Part shown: positions 28,887 to 39,159 of the stretch, piece after piece | Layout: every line of letters starts with the position of its first letter | Numbering within the stretch: the stretch's first letter is position 1 | From: Photobacterium lucens | GTDB lineage: Bacteria; Pseudomonadota; Gammaproteobacteria; Enterobacterales; Vibrionaceae | DNA length: 64,000 nucleotides | Reading direction: 5' to 3' | NCBI RefSeq assembly: GCF_009873615.1 | Contig: NZ_SSMG01000127.1 | Location: 1-64,000 of the forward strand | Position numbers and translations under genes: made by a program | The notes under the pieces: generated by a model | Told to the model about the DNA's origin: nothing | The model's input: the letters and a program-made list of their open reading frames with translations, nothing else | Databases searched by the model: none

Positions 28887-29795
28887 TTACGCTTCCTCTT
28901 TCTTGCTCGGCTCAACGCTCTGCGGTTTATCTTCGTGGTGCAATGGTAACTGACTCGATTGCTCCCAGAAACCACGTTCACCTAAACTTGCCGTAATTTC
29001 TGCTCCCAGCAACACAATGCACCAACATAAATAGATCCAAACAAATAAGATAGGAATGGCTGCCAGTGCGCCATAAATCATTTGATAAGAATGGAAATGC
29101 GCCAAATAAATCGCAAAACCTTTTTTACTCAATTCAAATAAAATACTGGCACTTAACCCGCCGATCAGGGCATGACGAAACGTCACTTTGCAATTAGGAA
29201 CTAACAAATACAGCAATAAAAATGCCAAGCTCGACATCATGGAAGGAAACCAGCGCAATGACTGTTGTAATACGCCATGTAACGCCTGATGTTCCAGTAA
29301 TGCCAGTGAGCCAAGGTATGAGCTAACCGCGATACTAGAACCTAACAGAATCGGTCCGAGGGTCAAAATCATCCAATAGATAGAAAATGAAATGATCCAG
29401 CGACGTTTCTTTTTTATTCGCCAGATATAATTAAGGGAAGTATCTATCGATGAAATCAACATCATTGCGACCACAAACAAAGCCGCAACACCTACAGCAG
29501 TCATCTTACCTGCATTGGAAACAAACTCGCTGAGGTAAGTTTTCACTACCGCCCCCGCCGCAGGCACAAAATTCTCAATCACAAAATTTTGCAGTTGCTC
29601 GCCAAGCCCAGCAAAAACAGGGACCGCAGATAGCGCCGATATCACCACCGTGATCAATGGCACTAACGACAATAATGTCACATAAGCCATAGAGCCAGCA
29701 GTCACGGTTAAGCGATCATGATTCACTCGCTGGATTAAATACGTAAAATAATCCACCATCAGACGGATTCTTGGACCAAATTGCAACTTCGCCAT
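28887..29795 (-). CDS. yihY: YihY/BrkB-family inner-membrane protein
   Basis: 302 aa with about six membrane segments (near 40-60, 98-118, 137-160, 180-202, 212-232, 246-268). The family motif TVTAGSMAYVTLLSLVPLI is at about 30-48. Formerly suspected to be RNase BN, an assignment since withdrawn; the function of the UPF0761 family remains unclear. The C-terminal tail is charged and polar (residues 275-302). It is the first gene of the yihY-dtd-fabY group, a conserved order in gammaproteobacteria. Confidence 0.9.
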   Translation of the reverse strand: MAKLQFGPRIRLMVDYFTYLIQRVNHDRLTVTAGSMAYVTLLSLVPLITVVISALSAVPVFAGLGEQLQNFVIENFVPAAGAVVKTYLSEFVSNAGKMTAVGVAALFVVAMMLISSIDTSLNYIWRIKKKRRWIISFSIYWMILTLGPILLGSSIAVSSYLGSLALLEHQALHGVLQQSLRWFPSMMSSLAFLLLYLLVPNCKVTFRHALIGGLSASILFELSKKGFAIYLAHFHSYQMIYGALAAIPILFVWIYLCWCIVLLGAEITASLGERGFWEQSSQLPLHHEDKPQSVEPSKKEEA

Positions 29796-29971
29796 TTGTT
29801 TGTTGTCTGCCTTATAACTTTGTTCTATTAATCATATACATTTAAAGAAAAGACATTAAATTCCGTCTACTCTCAATTCATTCTTTGCGTCTTATCAATC
29901 CAACTTTTGCACTCCGCCCATTGTGTCGATTGATAGTTAACAAACGCTGCATGTCTTACTAGGAGCATAAC

Positions 29972-30610
29972 ATGCCTTATTTACTCGCTATTTTACTTAG
30001 TGTCAGCCTACTTTCGGGTTGTCAGTCAGCTTACTACTCCGCCATGGAACAAGTAGGCGTCCATAAACGTGACATCATGGTTGATCGCGTTGAAGACGCA
30101 AATGCCGCACAACAAAATGCGCAGAAGCAATTTACCAGCGCATTAGAAGGGCTAAAAGCATTAAATAACTTTCACGGTGGTGAGTTAGAAGCCGCTTATA
30201 ACGACGTTAACGATCAATACAAAGACAGCGAAGCTGCCGTCAATAAAGTAAAAGATCGTATTGCTGCGATTGAAGATGTGGCAGATGCACTGTTTGATGA
30301 ATGGAACGATGAACTTGCGCTTTATAAGAGTGCAACGCTGAAACGTGATAGTGCAAACAAGCTACGCGCAACTAAAGCACAATATCAAAAGATGCTAGCA
30401 GCAATGAAACGTGCAGAGCAAAAGATGGAGCCTGTATTAGATACGCTTCGTGACAACACGTTATACCTAAAGCATAACTTAAATGCAGCAGCGATTGGCT
30501 CGCTACAGGGTGAATTCAACTCACTACAACGTGAAATTCAACAAGCAATCCGTGATATGAATAGCGCGATTGCAGAATCTAACCGTTTCATTGGTCACCT
30601 TAAAAAGTAA
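29972..30610 (+). CDS. DUF2959-family lipoprotein
   Basis: 212 aa. A lipoprotein signal peptide with lipobox LLSGC places the mature protein on a membrane from Cys17. The rest is almost entirely helical with heptad-like spacing: two long coiled-coil arms about 55-105 and 120-200 (KAQYQKMLAAMKRAEQKM, REIQQAIRDMNSAI). This matches DUF2959, which is common in vibrios and Shewanella and has no assigned role. AGGAG precedes the ATG. A 26-bp hairpin with one G-U pair (30621-30646) lies just after the stop but has no U-tract. Confidence 0.82.
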   Translation: MPYLLAILLSVSLLSGCQSAYYSAMEQVGVHKRDIMVDRVEDANAAQQNAQKQFTSALEGLKALNNFHGGELEAAYNDVNDQYKDSEAAVNKVKDRIAAIEDVADALFDEWNDELALYKSATLKRDSANKLRATKAQYQKMLAAMKRAEQKMEPVLDTLRDNTLYLKHNLNAAAIGSLQGEFNSLQREIQQAIRDMNSAIAESNRFIGHLKK

Positions 30611-30739
30611 CACAAACAATAGTGAGTCAACTTAGGTTGGCTCACTGCCTACTCCTTTCATCTCTCAAGCGACACACTCTTTCTTACTCCTACTTTCTGC
30701 TTTCACTTTACTACCTGTCTTTTTCAAATCCCAGATACA

Positions 30740-30775
30740 ACAATCCCCCGATTGTTACCAACCGAGGGATTGTTT
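30740..30775 (-). terminator. Hairpin terminator after typA
   Basis: In the minus-strand transcript AACAATCCCTCG pairs with CGGGGGATTGTT around a 12-nt loop, then UGU follows. It sits 27 bp past the typA stop codon. The stem is good but the U-tract is weak. Confidence 0.6.
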
Positions 30776-30801
30776 ATGAATTAATGATCAGCGTTCAGTA
30801 A

Positions 30802-32631
30802 TTACTTAGTACGGCTTGCACGCTTACGATCGTTTTCAGTAAGAAGCTTCTTACGAATACGGATGCTTTCAGGCGTTACTTCTACTAGTTCGTCATCATC
30901 GATGAACTCTAGTGCTTGCTCAAGTGTGTACTTGATAGCAGGAGAAAGTACCTGAGCTTCGTCAGTACCAGAAGCACGAACGTTAGTTAGCTGCTTACCC
31001 TTCAGACAGTTAACTGTTAGGTCGTTAGAACGGTTGTGAATACCGATGATCTGACCTTCGTAAACTTCGTCTGCGTGCTCAGCGAATAGACGACCACGCT
31101 CTTGTAGGTTAAATAGAGCGTAAGTTAGCGCTTTACCTGTTGCGTTAGAGATCAGTACACCGTTGTTACGCTGACCGATTGTACCGCCTTTGTGTGGGCC
31201 GTAGTGATCAAACGTATGGTAAAGAAGACCTGAACCTGAAGTTAATGTCATGAACTCAGTTTGGAAACCAATCAGACCACGAGAAGGCATCATGAAGTCC
31301 ATGCGAACACGGCCTTTGCCATCTGGTGCCATATCAGTTAGTTCACCTTTACGAAGACCGATGTTCTCCATGATACCGCCCTGATGCTCTTCCATCACGT
31401 CGATAGTCACAGTTTCAAACGGTTCTTGTAGCTCACCATTCTCATCACGCTTGATGATAACTTCTGGACGTGACACTGCTAGCTCGTAGCCTTCACGACG
31501 CATGTTTTCGATCAGGATAGATAGGTGAAGCTCACCACGGCCTGATACGCGGAATTTATCTGGGTCAGTTGTTTCTTCAACGCGAAGTGCCACGTTGTGA
31601 ACAAGCTCTTTCTGTAGACGCTCAAGGATGTTACGTGAAGTTACGAACTTACCTTCTTTACCAGCAAACGGAGAGTTGTTTACTTGGAAAGTCATGGTTA
31701 CTGTTGGTTCGTCAACAGATAGCGCTGGAAGTGCTTCTGGTGTGTTCACATCACAAATAGTGTCAGAAATCTTAAGCTCACCAAGGCCAGTAATCGCGAT
31801 GATGTCACCTGCTGTTGCTTTTTCAACATCGTGACGCTCAAGACCTAAGTAACCTAGTACTGTACCTACTTTACCGTTACGCTTAGTACCGTCAGCACCT
31901 ACCACACATACTTGTTGGTTAGGAACAACAGAACCACGAGTTACACGGCCAACACCGATAACACCAACGTAAGAGCTGTAGTCTAGCTGAGAAATCTGCA
32001 TCTGCAGCGCGCCTTCAACGTCAACGTTAGGCGCTGCTACGTTGTCAACAATCGCTTGGAACAATGGTTCCATGTTCTCGCCAGTTTCGCCTTCTTCCAT
32101 TGTCGCCCAACCGTTTAGTGCTGAAGCGTATACCACTTGGAAGTCTAACTGTTCGTCAGTTGCACCTAGGTTATCGAATAGGTCAAATACTTGATCCATA
32201 ACCCACTCAGGACGTGCACCTGGGCGGTCAATTTTGTTGATTACAACGATTGGCTTAAGACCGTGTGCGAACGCTTTTTGCGTTACGAAACGAGTCTGAG
32301 GCATTGGACCGTCAACAGCGTCAACGATAAGAAGTACAGAGTCAACCATCGACATGATACGCTCAACTTCACCACCGAAATCGGCGTGTCCTGGGGTATC
32401 TACGATGTTGATGCGGTAATCATTCCAGTTAATCGCTGTGTTCTTAGCTAGGATCGTGATACCACGCTCTTTTTCGATGTCGTTAGAATCCATTACGCGC
32501 TCTTCGGCTTCGCCGCGAGACTCTAACGTGCCAGACTGCTGAAGCAGTTTGTCAACCAACGTTGTTTTACCGTGGTCAACGTGCGCAATAATTGCGATAT
32601 TTCTTAATTTATCGATCTGTGGATTAGACAT
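30802..32631 (-). CDS. typA: Ribosome-associated GTPase TypA/BipA
   Basis: 609 aa from [11 protein letters not shown]; an upstream ATG at 32661 adds ten residues absent from homologues. Translational GTPase of the EF-G family that helps 50S assembly and growth at low temperature or under stress. The G motifs are intact: AHVDHGKTT (G1), the RGIT region (G2), DTPGHADF (G3), NKIDRP (G4) and ASALNG (G5). The C-terminal part ends in [20 protein letters not shown], the conserved BipA tail. It is divergent from glnA, as in enterobacteria. The 5' gap of about 580 bp to glnA holds mainly the glnA control region. Confidence 0.96.
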   Translation of the reverse strand: MSNPQIDKLRNIAIIAHVDHGKTTLVDKLLQQSGTLESRGEAEERVMDSNDIEKERGITILAKNTAINWNDYRINIVDTPGHADFGGEVERIMSMVDSVLLIVDAVDGPMPQTRFVTQKAFAHGLKPIVVINKIDRPGARPEWVMDQVFDLFDNLGATDEQLDFQVVYASALNGWATMEEGETGENMEPLFQAIVDNVAAPNVDVEGALQMQISQLDYSSYVGVIGVGRVTRGSVVPNQQVCVVGADGTKRNGKVGTVLGYLGLERHDVEKATAGDIIAITGLGELKISDTICDVNTPEALPALSVDEPTVTMTFQVNNSPFAGKEGKFVTSRNILERLQKELVHNVALRVEETTDPDKFRVSGRGELHLSILIENMRREGYELAVSRPEVIIKRDENGELQEPFETVTIDVMEEHQGGIMENIGLRKGELTDMAPDGKGRVRMDFMMPSRGLIGFQTEFMTLTSGSGLLYHTFDHYGPHKGGTIGQRNNGVLISNATGKALTYALFNLQERGRLFAEHADEVYEGQIIGIHNRSNDLTVNCLKGKQLTNVRASGTDEAQVLSPAIKYTLEQALEFIDDDELVEVTPESIRIRKKLLTENDRKRASRTK

Positions 32632-32945
32632 GGGTTCACATTCACTCAGAACATGCAGCATCTCGACTAGAAGCTACTTGATTAAAAAAACGGCTCATAA
32701 TCTAACAGATTTTACGCCAAAACCCACGAAATATGTGATTTATATCACCAGCTTTTTTTCAGCCATGCGCTAGAGCCGCATTTTTACTCGCTTTTTTGCT
32801 AAATTTTATTTTTTCCAAACCTTGTATTCAGCCCCTAAATACCCCTAAAAACTGACTTTTCTTCATAATTCACGCAAAATCTTCCCCAGACAGAACATAA
32901 GTCTCATTTAACAATAAAAAAACACTTTTTTAGGAACATTATGAA

Positions 32946-32974
32946 TTGACAATAATTTTTAACATCGCGATAGT
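32946..32974 (+). promoter_or_regulatory. Candidate sigma-70 promoter upstream of glnA
   Basis: TTGACA (perfect -35) and GATAGT are 17 bp apart. The position, about 160 bp upstream of the sigma-54 promoter, parallels E. coli glnAp1, which supports basal glnA expression. The -10 is poor. Confidence 0.45.
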
Positions 32975-33009
32975 AAGCATGTTCTATTATTGTTAATAAC
33001 AGCCAAAAC

Positions 33010-33024
33010 GCACCAAAACAGTGC
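33010..33024 (+). promoter_or_regulatory. NtrC-binding site (glnA enhancer)
   Basis: GCACCAAAACAGTGC fits the NtrC dyad GCAC-N7-GTGC exactly. A second, half-conserved copy (TGCACTATTATG on the minus strand, about 33034-33045) lies next to it, giving the paired-site arrangement that enhances sigma-54 transcription. It is about 85 bp upstream of the -24 element. Confidence 0.75.
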
Positions 33025-33107
33025 ATTGATGTTTCATAATAGTGCAAGAATGGATTTATTAAGTCTTAGAAATGCGCAAGAAACCACATTTTTAAGGCTT
33101 TTAAAAG

Positions 33108-33124
33108 TTGGCATGGTTTTAGCT
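33108..33124 (+). promoter_or_regulatory. Sigma-54 promoter of glnA
   Basis: TTGGCATGGTTTTAGCT matches the -24/-12 RpoN element, with GG and GC separated by exactly 10 nt. It closely resembles E. coli glnAp2. The start would lie near 33135, about 75 nt before the glnA ATG. Confidence 0.85.
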
Positions 33125-33210
33125 AAAGAGTATTCAGCTCTGCTCATTCCATTGATGAGCAATCATAGATTTGCGGCCATGCCCTTATATAACACCGGAG
33201 GTTACTCAAG

Positions 33211-34620
33211 ATGTCAGTAGAAAACGTACTAGCGCTGATCCAGGAAAACGAAGTTAAATTTGTAGACCTACGTTTTACCGATACGAAAGGTAAAGAACAG
33301 CATATCTCGATCCCAGCTCATCAAATTGATGCTGATTTCTTCGAAGAAGGTAAAATGTTCGATGGCTCTTCAGTTGCAGGTTGGAAGGGTATCAACGAAT
33401 CAGACATGGTAATGATGCCTGACGCATCAAGTGCTGTGCTAGACCCATTTACTGAAGACGCTACACTAAATATCCGTTGTGATATTCTAGAGCCAGCTAC
33501 AATGCAAGGTTACGACCGTGACCCTCGCTCAATTGCTAAGCGTGCTGAAGAGTTCATGCGCTCTACAGGTATCGCAGATACTGTACTTATCGGTCCAGAG
33601 CCAGAATTCTTCCTATTTGACGATGTGAAGTTCAATACTGACATGTCAGGCTCTTTCTTCAAGATTGATGACGTAGAAGCGGCATGGAACACAGGTTCTG
33701 ATTTCGAAGGTGGTAACAAAGGTCACCGTCCTGGCGTTAAAGGTGGTTACTTCCCAGTAGCACCAGTTGATTCATCACAAGATATCCGTTCTGCTATGTG
33801 TCTAATCATGGAAGAAATGGGTCTAGTTGTTGAAGCACACCACCACGAAGTAGCAACAGCAGGTCAGAACGAAATCGCTACACGTTTCAACACGCTAACA
33901 ACAAAAGCGGATGAAATTCAAATCTATAAGTATGTTGTTCACAACGTTGCACACGCATTCGGTAAAACAGCGACTTTCATGCCTAAGCCACTAGTAGGTG
34001 ATAACGGTTCTGGTATGCACGTTCACCAATCTCTAGCAAAAGACGGTGTTAACCTATTTGCTGGTGACAAGTACGGCGGTCTTTCTGAAACTGCGCTTTA
34101 CTACATCGGCGGTATCATCAAGCACGCACGTGCAATCAACGCATTCGCAAACCCAGCAACTAACTCATATAAGCGTCTAGTTCCTGGCTTCGAAGCACCA
34201 GTTATGCTTGCTTACTCAGCACGTAACCGTTCTGCGTCTATCCGTATTCCAGTAGTACCAAGCCCGAAAGCACGTCGTATCGAAGTTCGCTTCGGTGATC
34301 CAGCAGCTAACCCATACCTAGCATTCGCAGCAATGCTAATGGCAGGCCTTGACGGTATCCAAAACAAGATCCACCCAGGCGAAGCAATGGATAAAGACTT
34401 GTACGACCTACCAGCAGAAGAAGCAGCTGAAATCCCAACAGTTGCAGAATCGCTACAAGGTGCACTACAAGCACTAAGCGACGACCGTGAGTTCCTAACG
34501 TCTGGCGGCGTATTCTCTGATGACTTCATCGATTCTTACATCGCACTGAAATCTCAAGACGTTGAGAAAGTAAACATGACAACTCACCCACTAGAGTTTG
34601 AACTTTACTACTCTGTTTAA
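33211..34620 (+). CDS. glnA: Glutamine synthetase (type I)
   Basis: 469 aa, the standard GSI-beta dodecamer subunit. It makes glutamine from glutamate, NH3 and ATP. The N-terminal beta-Grasp contains [15 protein letters not shown] and [10 protein letters not shown]. The metal-site segment [10 protein letters not shown] is near 127, the [10 protein letters not shown] loop near 265, and the adenylylation loop [10 protein letters not shown] carries the tyrosine modified by GlnE. GGAGG lies 8-9 nt before the ATG. Control is by NtrC and sigma-54 from upstream sites, so nitrogen starvation should induce it. It is followed by a strong terminator, so glnLG transcription mostly depends on its own promoter. 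Confidence 0.98.
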   Translation: MSVENVLALIQENEVKFVDLRFTDTKGKEQHISIPAHQIDADFFEEGKMFDGSSVAGWKGINESDMVMMPDASSAVLDPFTEDATLNIRCDILEPATMQGYDRDPRSIAKRAEEFMRSTGIADTVLIGPEPEFFLFDDVKFNTDMSGSFFKIDDVEAAWNTGSDFEGGNKGHRPGVKGGYFPVAPVDSSQDIRSAMCLIMEEMGLVVEAHHHEVATAGQNEIATRFNTLTTKADEIQIYKYVVHNVAHAFGKTATFMPKPLVGDNGSGMHVHQSLAKDGVNLFAGDKYGGLSETALYYIGGIIKHARAINAFANPATNSYKRLVPGFEAPVMLAYSARNRSASIRIPVVPSPKARRIEVRFGDPAANPYLAFAAMLMAGLDGIQNKIHPGEAMDKDLYDLPAEEAAEIPTVAESLQGALQALSDDREFLTSGGVFSDDFIDSYIALKSQDVEKVNMTTHPLEFELYYSV

Positions 34621-34652
34621 GTAATCACTTAATTACTAAACATTAAATACTT

Positions 34653-34679
34653 AGGCCTGCTTCACAAGCAGGCCTTTTT
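34653..34679 (+). terminator. Intrinsic terminator of glnA
   Basis: AGGCCTGCTT and AAGCAGGCCT pair around a 3-nt loop, followed by five T residues, 33 bp after glnA. Confidence 0.9.
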
Positions 34680-34766
34680 GATCTTGTTGTCACTCACAAA
34701 CCAACGACAATGAAGTATCTTATTCACGACCACTGTGGATCGTGCAAACAAACTTGGAGTTAACGG

Positions 34767-35339
34767 ATGAAACTCTCTCGTTTTTTTAAGCTACTCGGCT
34801 CTGTGCTTATTGCCCTAATATGGACAGCCGCAAGTTCAGCCCAAGCCTCTACCATCTACTCATGGACAGATGAAAATGGCGTGGTGCATTTTACCGATCA
34901 ACCTCAAACACCCGATGCCACCGCTTACCCTTTAAGCGTGACCGAAGTCAGTGGCAATATTGAACAAACCGCAGATGCCATTGCCACTCAAACCACTGAT
35001 GTTGCCGTGGTAGAAGAGCCAGAAAAAACCATTACTTTAGTCTCGCCAATGCATGAGCAAACCATTCGTAATAACGAAGGTATCATCAATATTCATGCCG
35101 TCACCAACAGTAAACTTAATAACCAAACCCAAGCGCAATTGGTGTTAGATGGCGTGGTGAAAGGCGATCCTCAAACTGAACTCACTTGGACATTAGATAA
35201 CGTTGATCGTGGTAGCCACCAGCTACAAATTCAACTAGTTAAAGGCGGCAAGGTTATTGCATCATCAGACAGTATTACTGTTTATCTGCATCGAGCCACA
35301 GTGAAGGCAAACAAGCCAAAGCCAGTACAGCCTCGCTAA
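34767..35339 (+). CDS. DUF4124-domain exported protein
   Basis: 190 aa. A signal peptide (about 1-28, ending AQAS) is followed by the DUF4124 core TIYSWTDENGVVHFTDQP (about 29-46), a motif often found at the start of small periplasmic proteins. The C-terminal half (about 85-175) looks like an immunoglobulin-like beta domain. Gene position between glnA and glnL is typical of Vibrionaceae and absent from E. coli. There is no known link to nitrogen regulation, and it has its own ribosome site (TGGAG) downstream of the glnA terminator. Confidence 0.82.
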   Translation: MKLSRFFKLLGSVLIALIWTAASSAQASTIYSWTDENGVVHFTDQPQTPDATAYPLSVTEVSGNIEQTADAIATQTTDVAVVEEPEKTITLVSPMHEQTIRNNEGIINIHAVTNSKLNNQTQAQLVLDGVVKGDPQTELTWTLDNVDRGSHQLQIQLVKGGKVIASSDSITVYLHRATVKANKPKPVQPR

Positions 35340-35390
35340 CCCACAGTTTCACCAATTAACAGTGCCCGATCAGCAGTAAACAGGTTACAC

Positions 35391-35417
35391 TCAAATGCAC
35401 CAAACTGGTGCATTTGA
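35391..35417. promoter_or_regulatory. NtrC operator at glnL
   Basis: A perfect inverted repeat with 12-bp arms (TCAAATGCACCA and its exact complement) around AAC. The centre TGCACCA-N3-TGGTGCA is an ideal NtrC site. It lies about 50 bp upstream of the glnL start, where E. coli has the glnLp operator through which NtrC represses its own operon. Confidence 0.9.
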
Positions 35418-35465
35418 CCGAAACAACCATCATCATGGTTGTAGTAATCAACAAGGATGCTGATT

Positions 35466-36515
35466 GTGACTGCTGCATTTACCCCTGTAATTATTGATAA
35501 CCTTGTTACTGCTGTGCTTCTGCTCGATGAAGCTCTCACGATAAGATTCGTAAACCCTGCAGCAGAGCAACTCTTATCTTCAAGTAAGCGTCGCCTACTC
35601 GGCACGGTTTTACCTAATTTATTACAACACTCATCACTTGATCTCGATTTACTGTCCGGCACACTGCAAAGCGGTCAAGGTCTCGCTGATAGTGATGTCA
35701 CTTTTGTCATTGACGGGCAACGTTACTTGCTCGGCTTAAATGCCAGCCCTATTTCATGGCAAAAAGAGCTGTTCGTGATGCTGGAACTAAAGCCCATCGA
35801 TCAACAGCGCCGTATCAGTCAAGAGCTCACTCAGTTAGCTCAACAACAAGCAGCTAAAGAATTAGTCCGTGGTCTTGCCCATGAAATTAAAAATCCACTA
35901 GGCGGACTACGTGGTGCGGCACAATTGCTGGAAAAAGTCCTACCCGATCCAAGCTATACCGAATACACCCAGATGATCATTGAGCAAGCTGATCGTCTGC
36001 GTAATCTGGTCGATAGGTTACTAGGTCCTCAGCGACCTGGAATAAGAAAAGTCGATAACATCCATCTTGTATTGGAAAAAGTCCGGCAATTAGTCTGCCT
36101 TGAAAACGATAACAATATCATCATTGAACGAGACTACGATCCGAGCTTGCCCGATATTGAGATGGATGCCGAGCAACTAGAACAAGCCCTGCTTAATATT
36201 GTCAGTAACGCTGCCCATGCGCTGAAAAAACAAGGCGGTGGTGTTATTAAGCTCAAAACACGCACCGCGCACCAAGCCTTAATCCAAGGCAAATACACCC
36301 GTACCGCAGCCAAAATAGAAATTATCGATAATGGCCCCGGTATCCCAGCAGAAATCCAAGATACCTTGTTTTATCCCATGGTAACGGGTAATGCCGATGG
36401 CACTGGACTTGGGCTTTCCATTTCACAAAATTTAATCGATCAACATAATGGCAAAATCGAAGTGATCAGCTGGCCAGGACACACCAACTTCACTATCCAT
36501 TTACCAATACAATAA
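35466..36515 (+). CDS. glnL: Nitrogen regulation sensor kinase NtrB (GlnL)
   Basis: 349 aa from the GTG at 35466, which has AAGGA at the right distance. The ATG three codons earlier touches that ribosome site. E. coli NtrB is also 349 aa. Cytoplasmic PAS domain about 8-120. The dimerisation/phosphoacceptor segment GLAHEIKNPLGGLRGAAQLL carries the His near 138. ATPase boxes are LNIVSNAAHAL (N), DNGPGIP (G1) and GTGLGLSI (G2). It phosphorylates or dephosphorylates NtrC depending on PII. A perfect NtrC operator lies upstream and glnG starts 19 bp downstream. Confidence 0.96.
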   Translation: MTAAFTPVIIDNLVTAVLLLDEALTIRFVNPAAEQLLSSSKRRLLGTVLPNLLQHSSLDLDLLSGTLQSGQGLADSDVTFVIDGQRYLLGLNASPISWQKELFVMLELKPIDQQRRISQELTQLAQQQAAKELVRGLAHEIKNPLGGLRGAAQLLEKVLPDPSYTEYTQMIIEQADRLRNLVDRLLGPQRPGIRKVDNIHLVLEKVRQLVCLENDNNIIIERDYDPSLPDIEMDAEQLEQALLNIVSNAAHALKKQGGGVIKLKTRTAHQALIQGKYTRTAAKIEIIDNGPGIPAEIQDTLFYPMVTGNADGTGLGLSISQNLIDQHNGKIEVISWPGHTNFTIHLPIQ

Positions 36516-36534
36516 TAATTACAGGAGGATAAGG

Positions 36535-37950
36535 ATGAGCAAAGGACTAATTTGGGTTGTTGACGACGACAGCTCTATTCGCTGGGTAATGGAAAAAACC
36601 CTTACGGCGGCAGGCATGAAATGTGAAACGTTCGCTAATGCTGATAGTGTACTTGAAGCGCTAGAGCGTAGCGTGCCTGATGTACTGGTATCAGACATCA
36701 AAATGCCGGGCACGGATGGATTAACCCTGTTGAAATTACTGCAGCAAGATTACCCACTATTACCTGTGATCATCATGACAGCGCATTCCGATCTAGATGC
36801 TGCAGTAAATGCCTATCAACGTGGCGCATTTGAATATTTGCCTAAACCGTTTGATATTGATGAGGCGGTGAGTCTCGTGGAGCGCGCTGTCAGTCATAGC
36901 CAAGAGCAAAAACGCCAGCAGCAACCAGAATCAGAAACCAAAGCAGTGCCCGAAATTATCGGTGAAGCTCCTGCGATGCAGGAAGTCTTTCGCGCCATTG
37001 GTCGCCTGTCTCGCTCATCCATTTCCGTGCTCATCAACGGTGAATCAGGCACAGGTAAAGAGTTGGTTGCCCATGCTCTGCACCGCCATAGCCCTCGCAG
37101 TAGCAATGCTTTTATTGCCTTAAATATGGCGGCAATTCCTAAAGACTTAATTGAATCAGAGCTATTTGGTCATGAAAAAGGGGCATTTACTGGTGCAAAT
37201 AGTGTTCGCCAAGGACGCTTTGAACAAGCCAATGGTGGTACCCTATTTTTAGATGAAATCGGTGATATGCCATTAGATATTCAAACCCGTTTACTACGCG
37301 TGTTAGCAGACGGGCAGTTCTATCGTGTCGGTGGGCATTCTCCGGTCAATGTCGATGTGCGTATCATTGCCGCAACCCATCAAAACCTAGAGCGATTAGT
37401 GGCTGAAGGTGATTTTCGTGAAGATCTGTTCCATCGCCTGAATGTCATTCGTGTTCACTTACCCTCACTCAAAGATCGTCGCCAAGATATCCCACAACTG
37501 GCGCGTCATTTTCTCCAACGTGCTTCTAACGAACTAGGGGTTGAAGCCAAAACCTTGCACCCAGACACCACCAAGCAACTAGCAGCACTTAACTGGCCGG
37601 GTAACGTTCGTCAGTTGGAAAATATCTGTCGCTGGTTAACCGTCATGGCAAGCAGTAATGAAGTGCTACCTAATGATTTGCCGCCTGAATTACTCGAAAC
37701 ACCGGTAAGCCACACTTCATCGGAACAAGACACACAGCATTGGCACCATGGTTTAGAAGTTTGGGCTAAACAAGCCCTACAGCAAGGCAATGAAAACTTG
37801 CTCGGAGAAGCGCTGCCACAATTTGAGAAGATCTTACTCGAAACTGCGTTGCACCATAGTCATGGTCACAAACAAGAAGCCGCACGCTTATTGGGCTGGG
37901 GAAGAAATACACTGACTCGAAAACTAAAAGAGCTTGGTATTAACGATTAG
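36535..37950 (+). CDS. glnG: Nitrogen regulator NtrC (GlnG)
   Basis: 471 aa. Receiver domain about 1-120 with DDD near 11-13, phospho-Asp in LVSDIKMPG and the conserved Lys in LPKPFD. AAA+ sigma-54 activation domain about 140-375 with Walker A GESGTGKE, the sigma-54 contact loop GAFTGA, Walker [13 protein letters not shown] and the arginine-rich sensor II region. A Fis-type HTH sits at the C-terminus ([20 protein letters not shown]). It activates glnA and other sigma-54 promoters when phosphorylated by NtrB. ACAGGAGG precedes the ATG. Confidence 0.97.
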   Translation: MSKGLIWVVDDDSSIRWVMEKTLTAAGMKCETFANADSVLEALERSVPDVLVSDIKMPGTDGLTLLKLLQQDYPLLPVIIMTAHSDLDAAVNAYQRGAFEYLPKPFDIDEAVSLVERAVSHSQEQKRQQQPESETKAVPEIIGEAPAMQEVFRAIGRLSRSSISVLINGESGTGKELVAHALHRHSPRSSNAFIALNMAAIPKDLIESELFGHEKGAFTGANSVRQGRFEQANGGTLFLDEIGDMPLDIQTRLLRVLADGQFYRVGGHSPVNVDVRIIAATHQNLERLVAEGDFREDLFHRLNVIRVHLPSLKDRRQDIPQLARHFLQRASNELGVEAKTLHPDTTKQLAALNWPGNVRQLENICRWLTVMASSNEVLPNDLPPELLETPVSHTSSEQDTQHWHHGLEVWAKQALQQGNENLLGEALPQFEKILLETALHHSHGHKQEAARLLGWGRNTLTRKLKELGIND

Positions 37951-37964
37951 TCGTTATAGCTTAG

Positions 37965-38010
37965 ATGATAGTTGCAGGTGAAGACGATCACATTTAGCTG
38001 CAACTATCAT
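37965..38010 (+). repeat. Long perfect hairpin after glnG
   Basis: ATGATAGTTGCAG (37965-37977) and its exact complement (37998-38010) flank a 20-nt loop that itself can form a small GTGA/TCAC stem. There is no U-tract. It lies 14 bp after the glnG stop codon and about 60 bp before add, so it may end or protect the glnLG message. Confidence 0.5.
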
Positions 38011-38067
38011 GTTCAGGCTATACACTTTGCTTATACTTAACCCTCAGTTTTCACCGGAATAACCATA

Positions 38068-39072
38068 ATGATAAACAAGCATCTTCCTTTGACGGACATT
38101 CACCGTCACCTTGATGGCAATATTCGCCCTCAAACCATCCTCGAATTAGGCCAACAATTTAATATCACGCTACCAGGTCATGATCTGGAAAGCTTACGTC
38201 CACACGTTCAAATTGTCGAAGCAGAGCCAAGTTTAGTCGCTTTCCTATCAAAACTTGATTGGGGTGTTGCGGTACTGGGTGATCTAGATGCTTGTCGCCG
38301 TGTGGCTTACGAAAACGTTGAAGACGCCCTACGTGCACAAATTGATTACGCAGAGCTACGCTTCTCACCTTACTACATGGCAATGAAACATAACCTGCCA
38401 GTAGCGGGTGTGGTTGAAGCGGTAATTGACGGCGTTAATGCAGGCTGTCGTGATTTTGGTATCAAAGCTAACCTGATCGGTATTATGAGCCGCACCTTTG
38501 GCGTTGATGCTTGTCAGCAAGAGCTAGACGCACTGCTGGCTCATAAAGATAAACTGGTTGCGATTGATCTAGCTGGTGATGAATTAGGTCAGCCAGGCAC
38601 ACAGTTCAATACTCACTTTAAACAAGTACGTGATGCTGGCTTACGTGTAACGGTTCACGCAGGTGAAGCAGCGGGCCCTGAAAGCATGTGGCAAGCAATC
38701 AACGAGCTAGGTGCAGTACGTATTGGTCATGGCGTTAAAGCCATTCAAGATCCAAAGTTAATGGATTACTTGGCTGAACATAAAATTGGTATTGAATCGT
38801 GCATCACCTCAAACATTCAAACCAGCACCGTCAGCAACATTAAAGATCACCCAATCAAGCCTTTCCTTGAGCACGGTATCTTAGCAAGCTTAAATACTGA
38901 CGATCCTGCAGTTGAAGGTATTGAATTACCTTATGAGTATGAAGTAGCGGCTCCTGCTGTTGGTTTAAGCCAAGCACAAATTGAGCAAGCACAGCGCAAC
39001 GGTTTAGAAATCGCTTTCTTAACTGAAAGTGAGAAACAAGCCCTTCGAGATATGGCTGCAAAGCGTAGCTAA
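38068..39072 (+). CDS. add: Adenosine deaminase
   Basis: 334 aa; E. coli Add has 333. It hydrolyses adenosine and deoxyadenosine to inosine and ammonia. Zinc ligands and catalytic residues are visible: the N-terminal DIHRHLDGN, the [14 protein letters not shown] segment (His and catalytic Glu), IGHGVKA, and SLNTDDPAV with the metal-binding Asp pair. Note that the usual HLHG-type motif reads HRHLDG, as in proteobacterial Add. It converges on hemN across a bidirectional terminator. Confidence 0.95.
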   Translation: MINKHLPLTDIHRHLDGNIRPQTILELGQQFNITLPGHDLESLRPHVQIVEAEPSLVAFLSKLDWGVAVLGDLDACRRVAYENVEDALRAQIDYAELRFSPYYMAMKHNLPVAGVVEAVIDGVNAGCRDFGIKANLIGIMSRTFGVDACQQELDALLAHKDKLVAIDLAGDELGQPGTQFNTHFKQVRDAGLRVTVHAGEAAGPESMWQAINELGAVRIGHGVKAIQDPKLMDYLAEHKIGIESCITSNIQTSTVSNIKDHPIKPFLEHGILASLNTDDPAVEGIELPYEYEVAAPAVGLSQAQIEQAQRNGLEIAFLTESEKQALRDMAAKRS

Positions 39073-39105
39073 TTGCCCACCACATTAGCAACCAAAAAAT
39101 AACCC

Positions 39106-39142
39106 AAAGCCCCATCCGAGCAGTGCTGGAATGGGGCTTTTT
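39106..39142. terminator. Terminator between add and hemN
   Basis: AAAGCCCCAT and ATGGGGCTTT pair (with TCC/GGA extending the stem) and are followed by T residues on the plus strand. The A-rich left flank allows use by hemN in the other direction. Confidence 0.85.
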
Positions 39143-39159
39143 CAGCAAATTTAATAAAA

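Noticed and set aside
28887-29795. RNase BN assignment for yihY
   Set aside because: The old name was withdrawn for this family; RNase BN is a different protein (ElaC).
32990-33220. 76-aa plus-strand frame before glnA
   Set aside because: It covers the NtrC sites and the sigma-54 promoter and overlaps the glnA start; no similarity.
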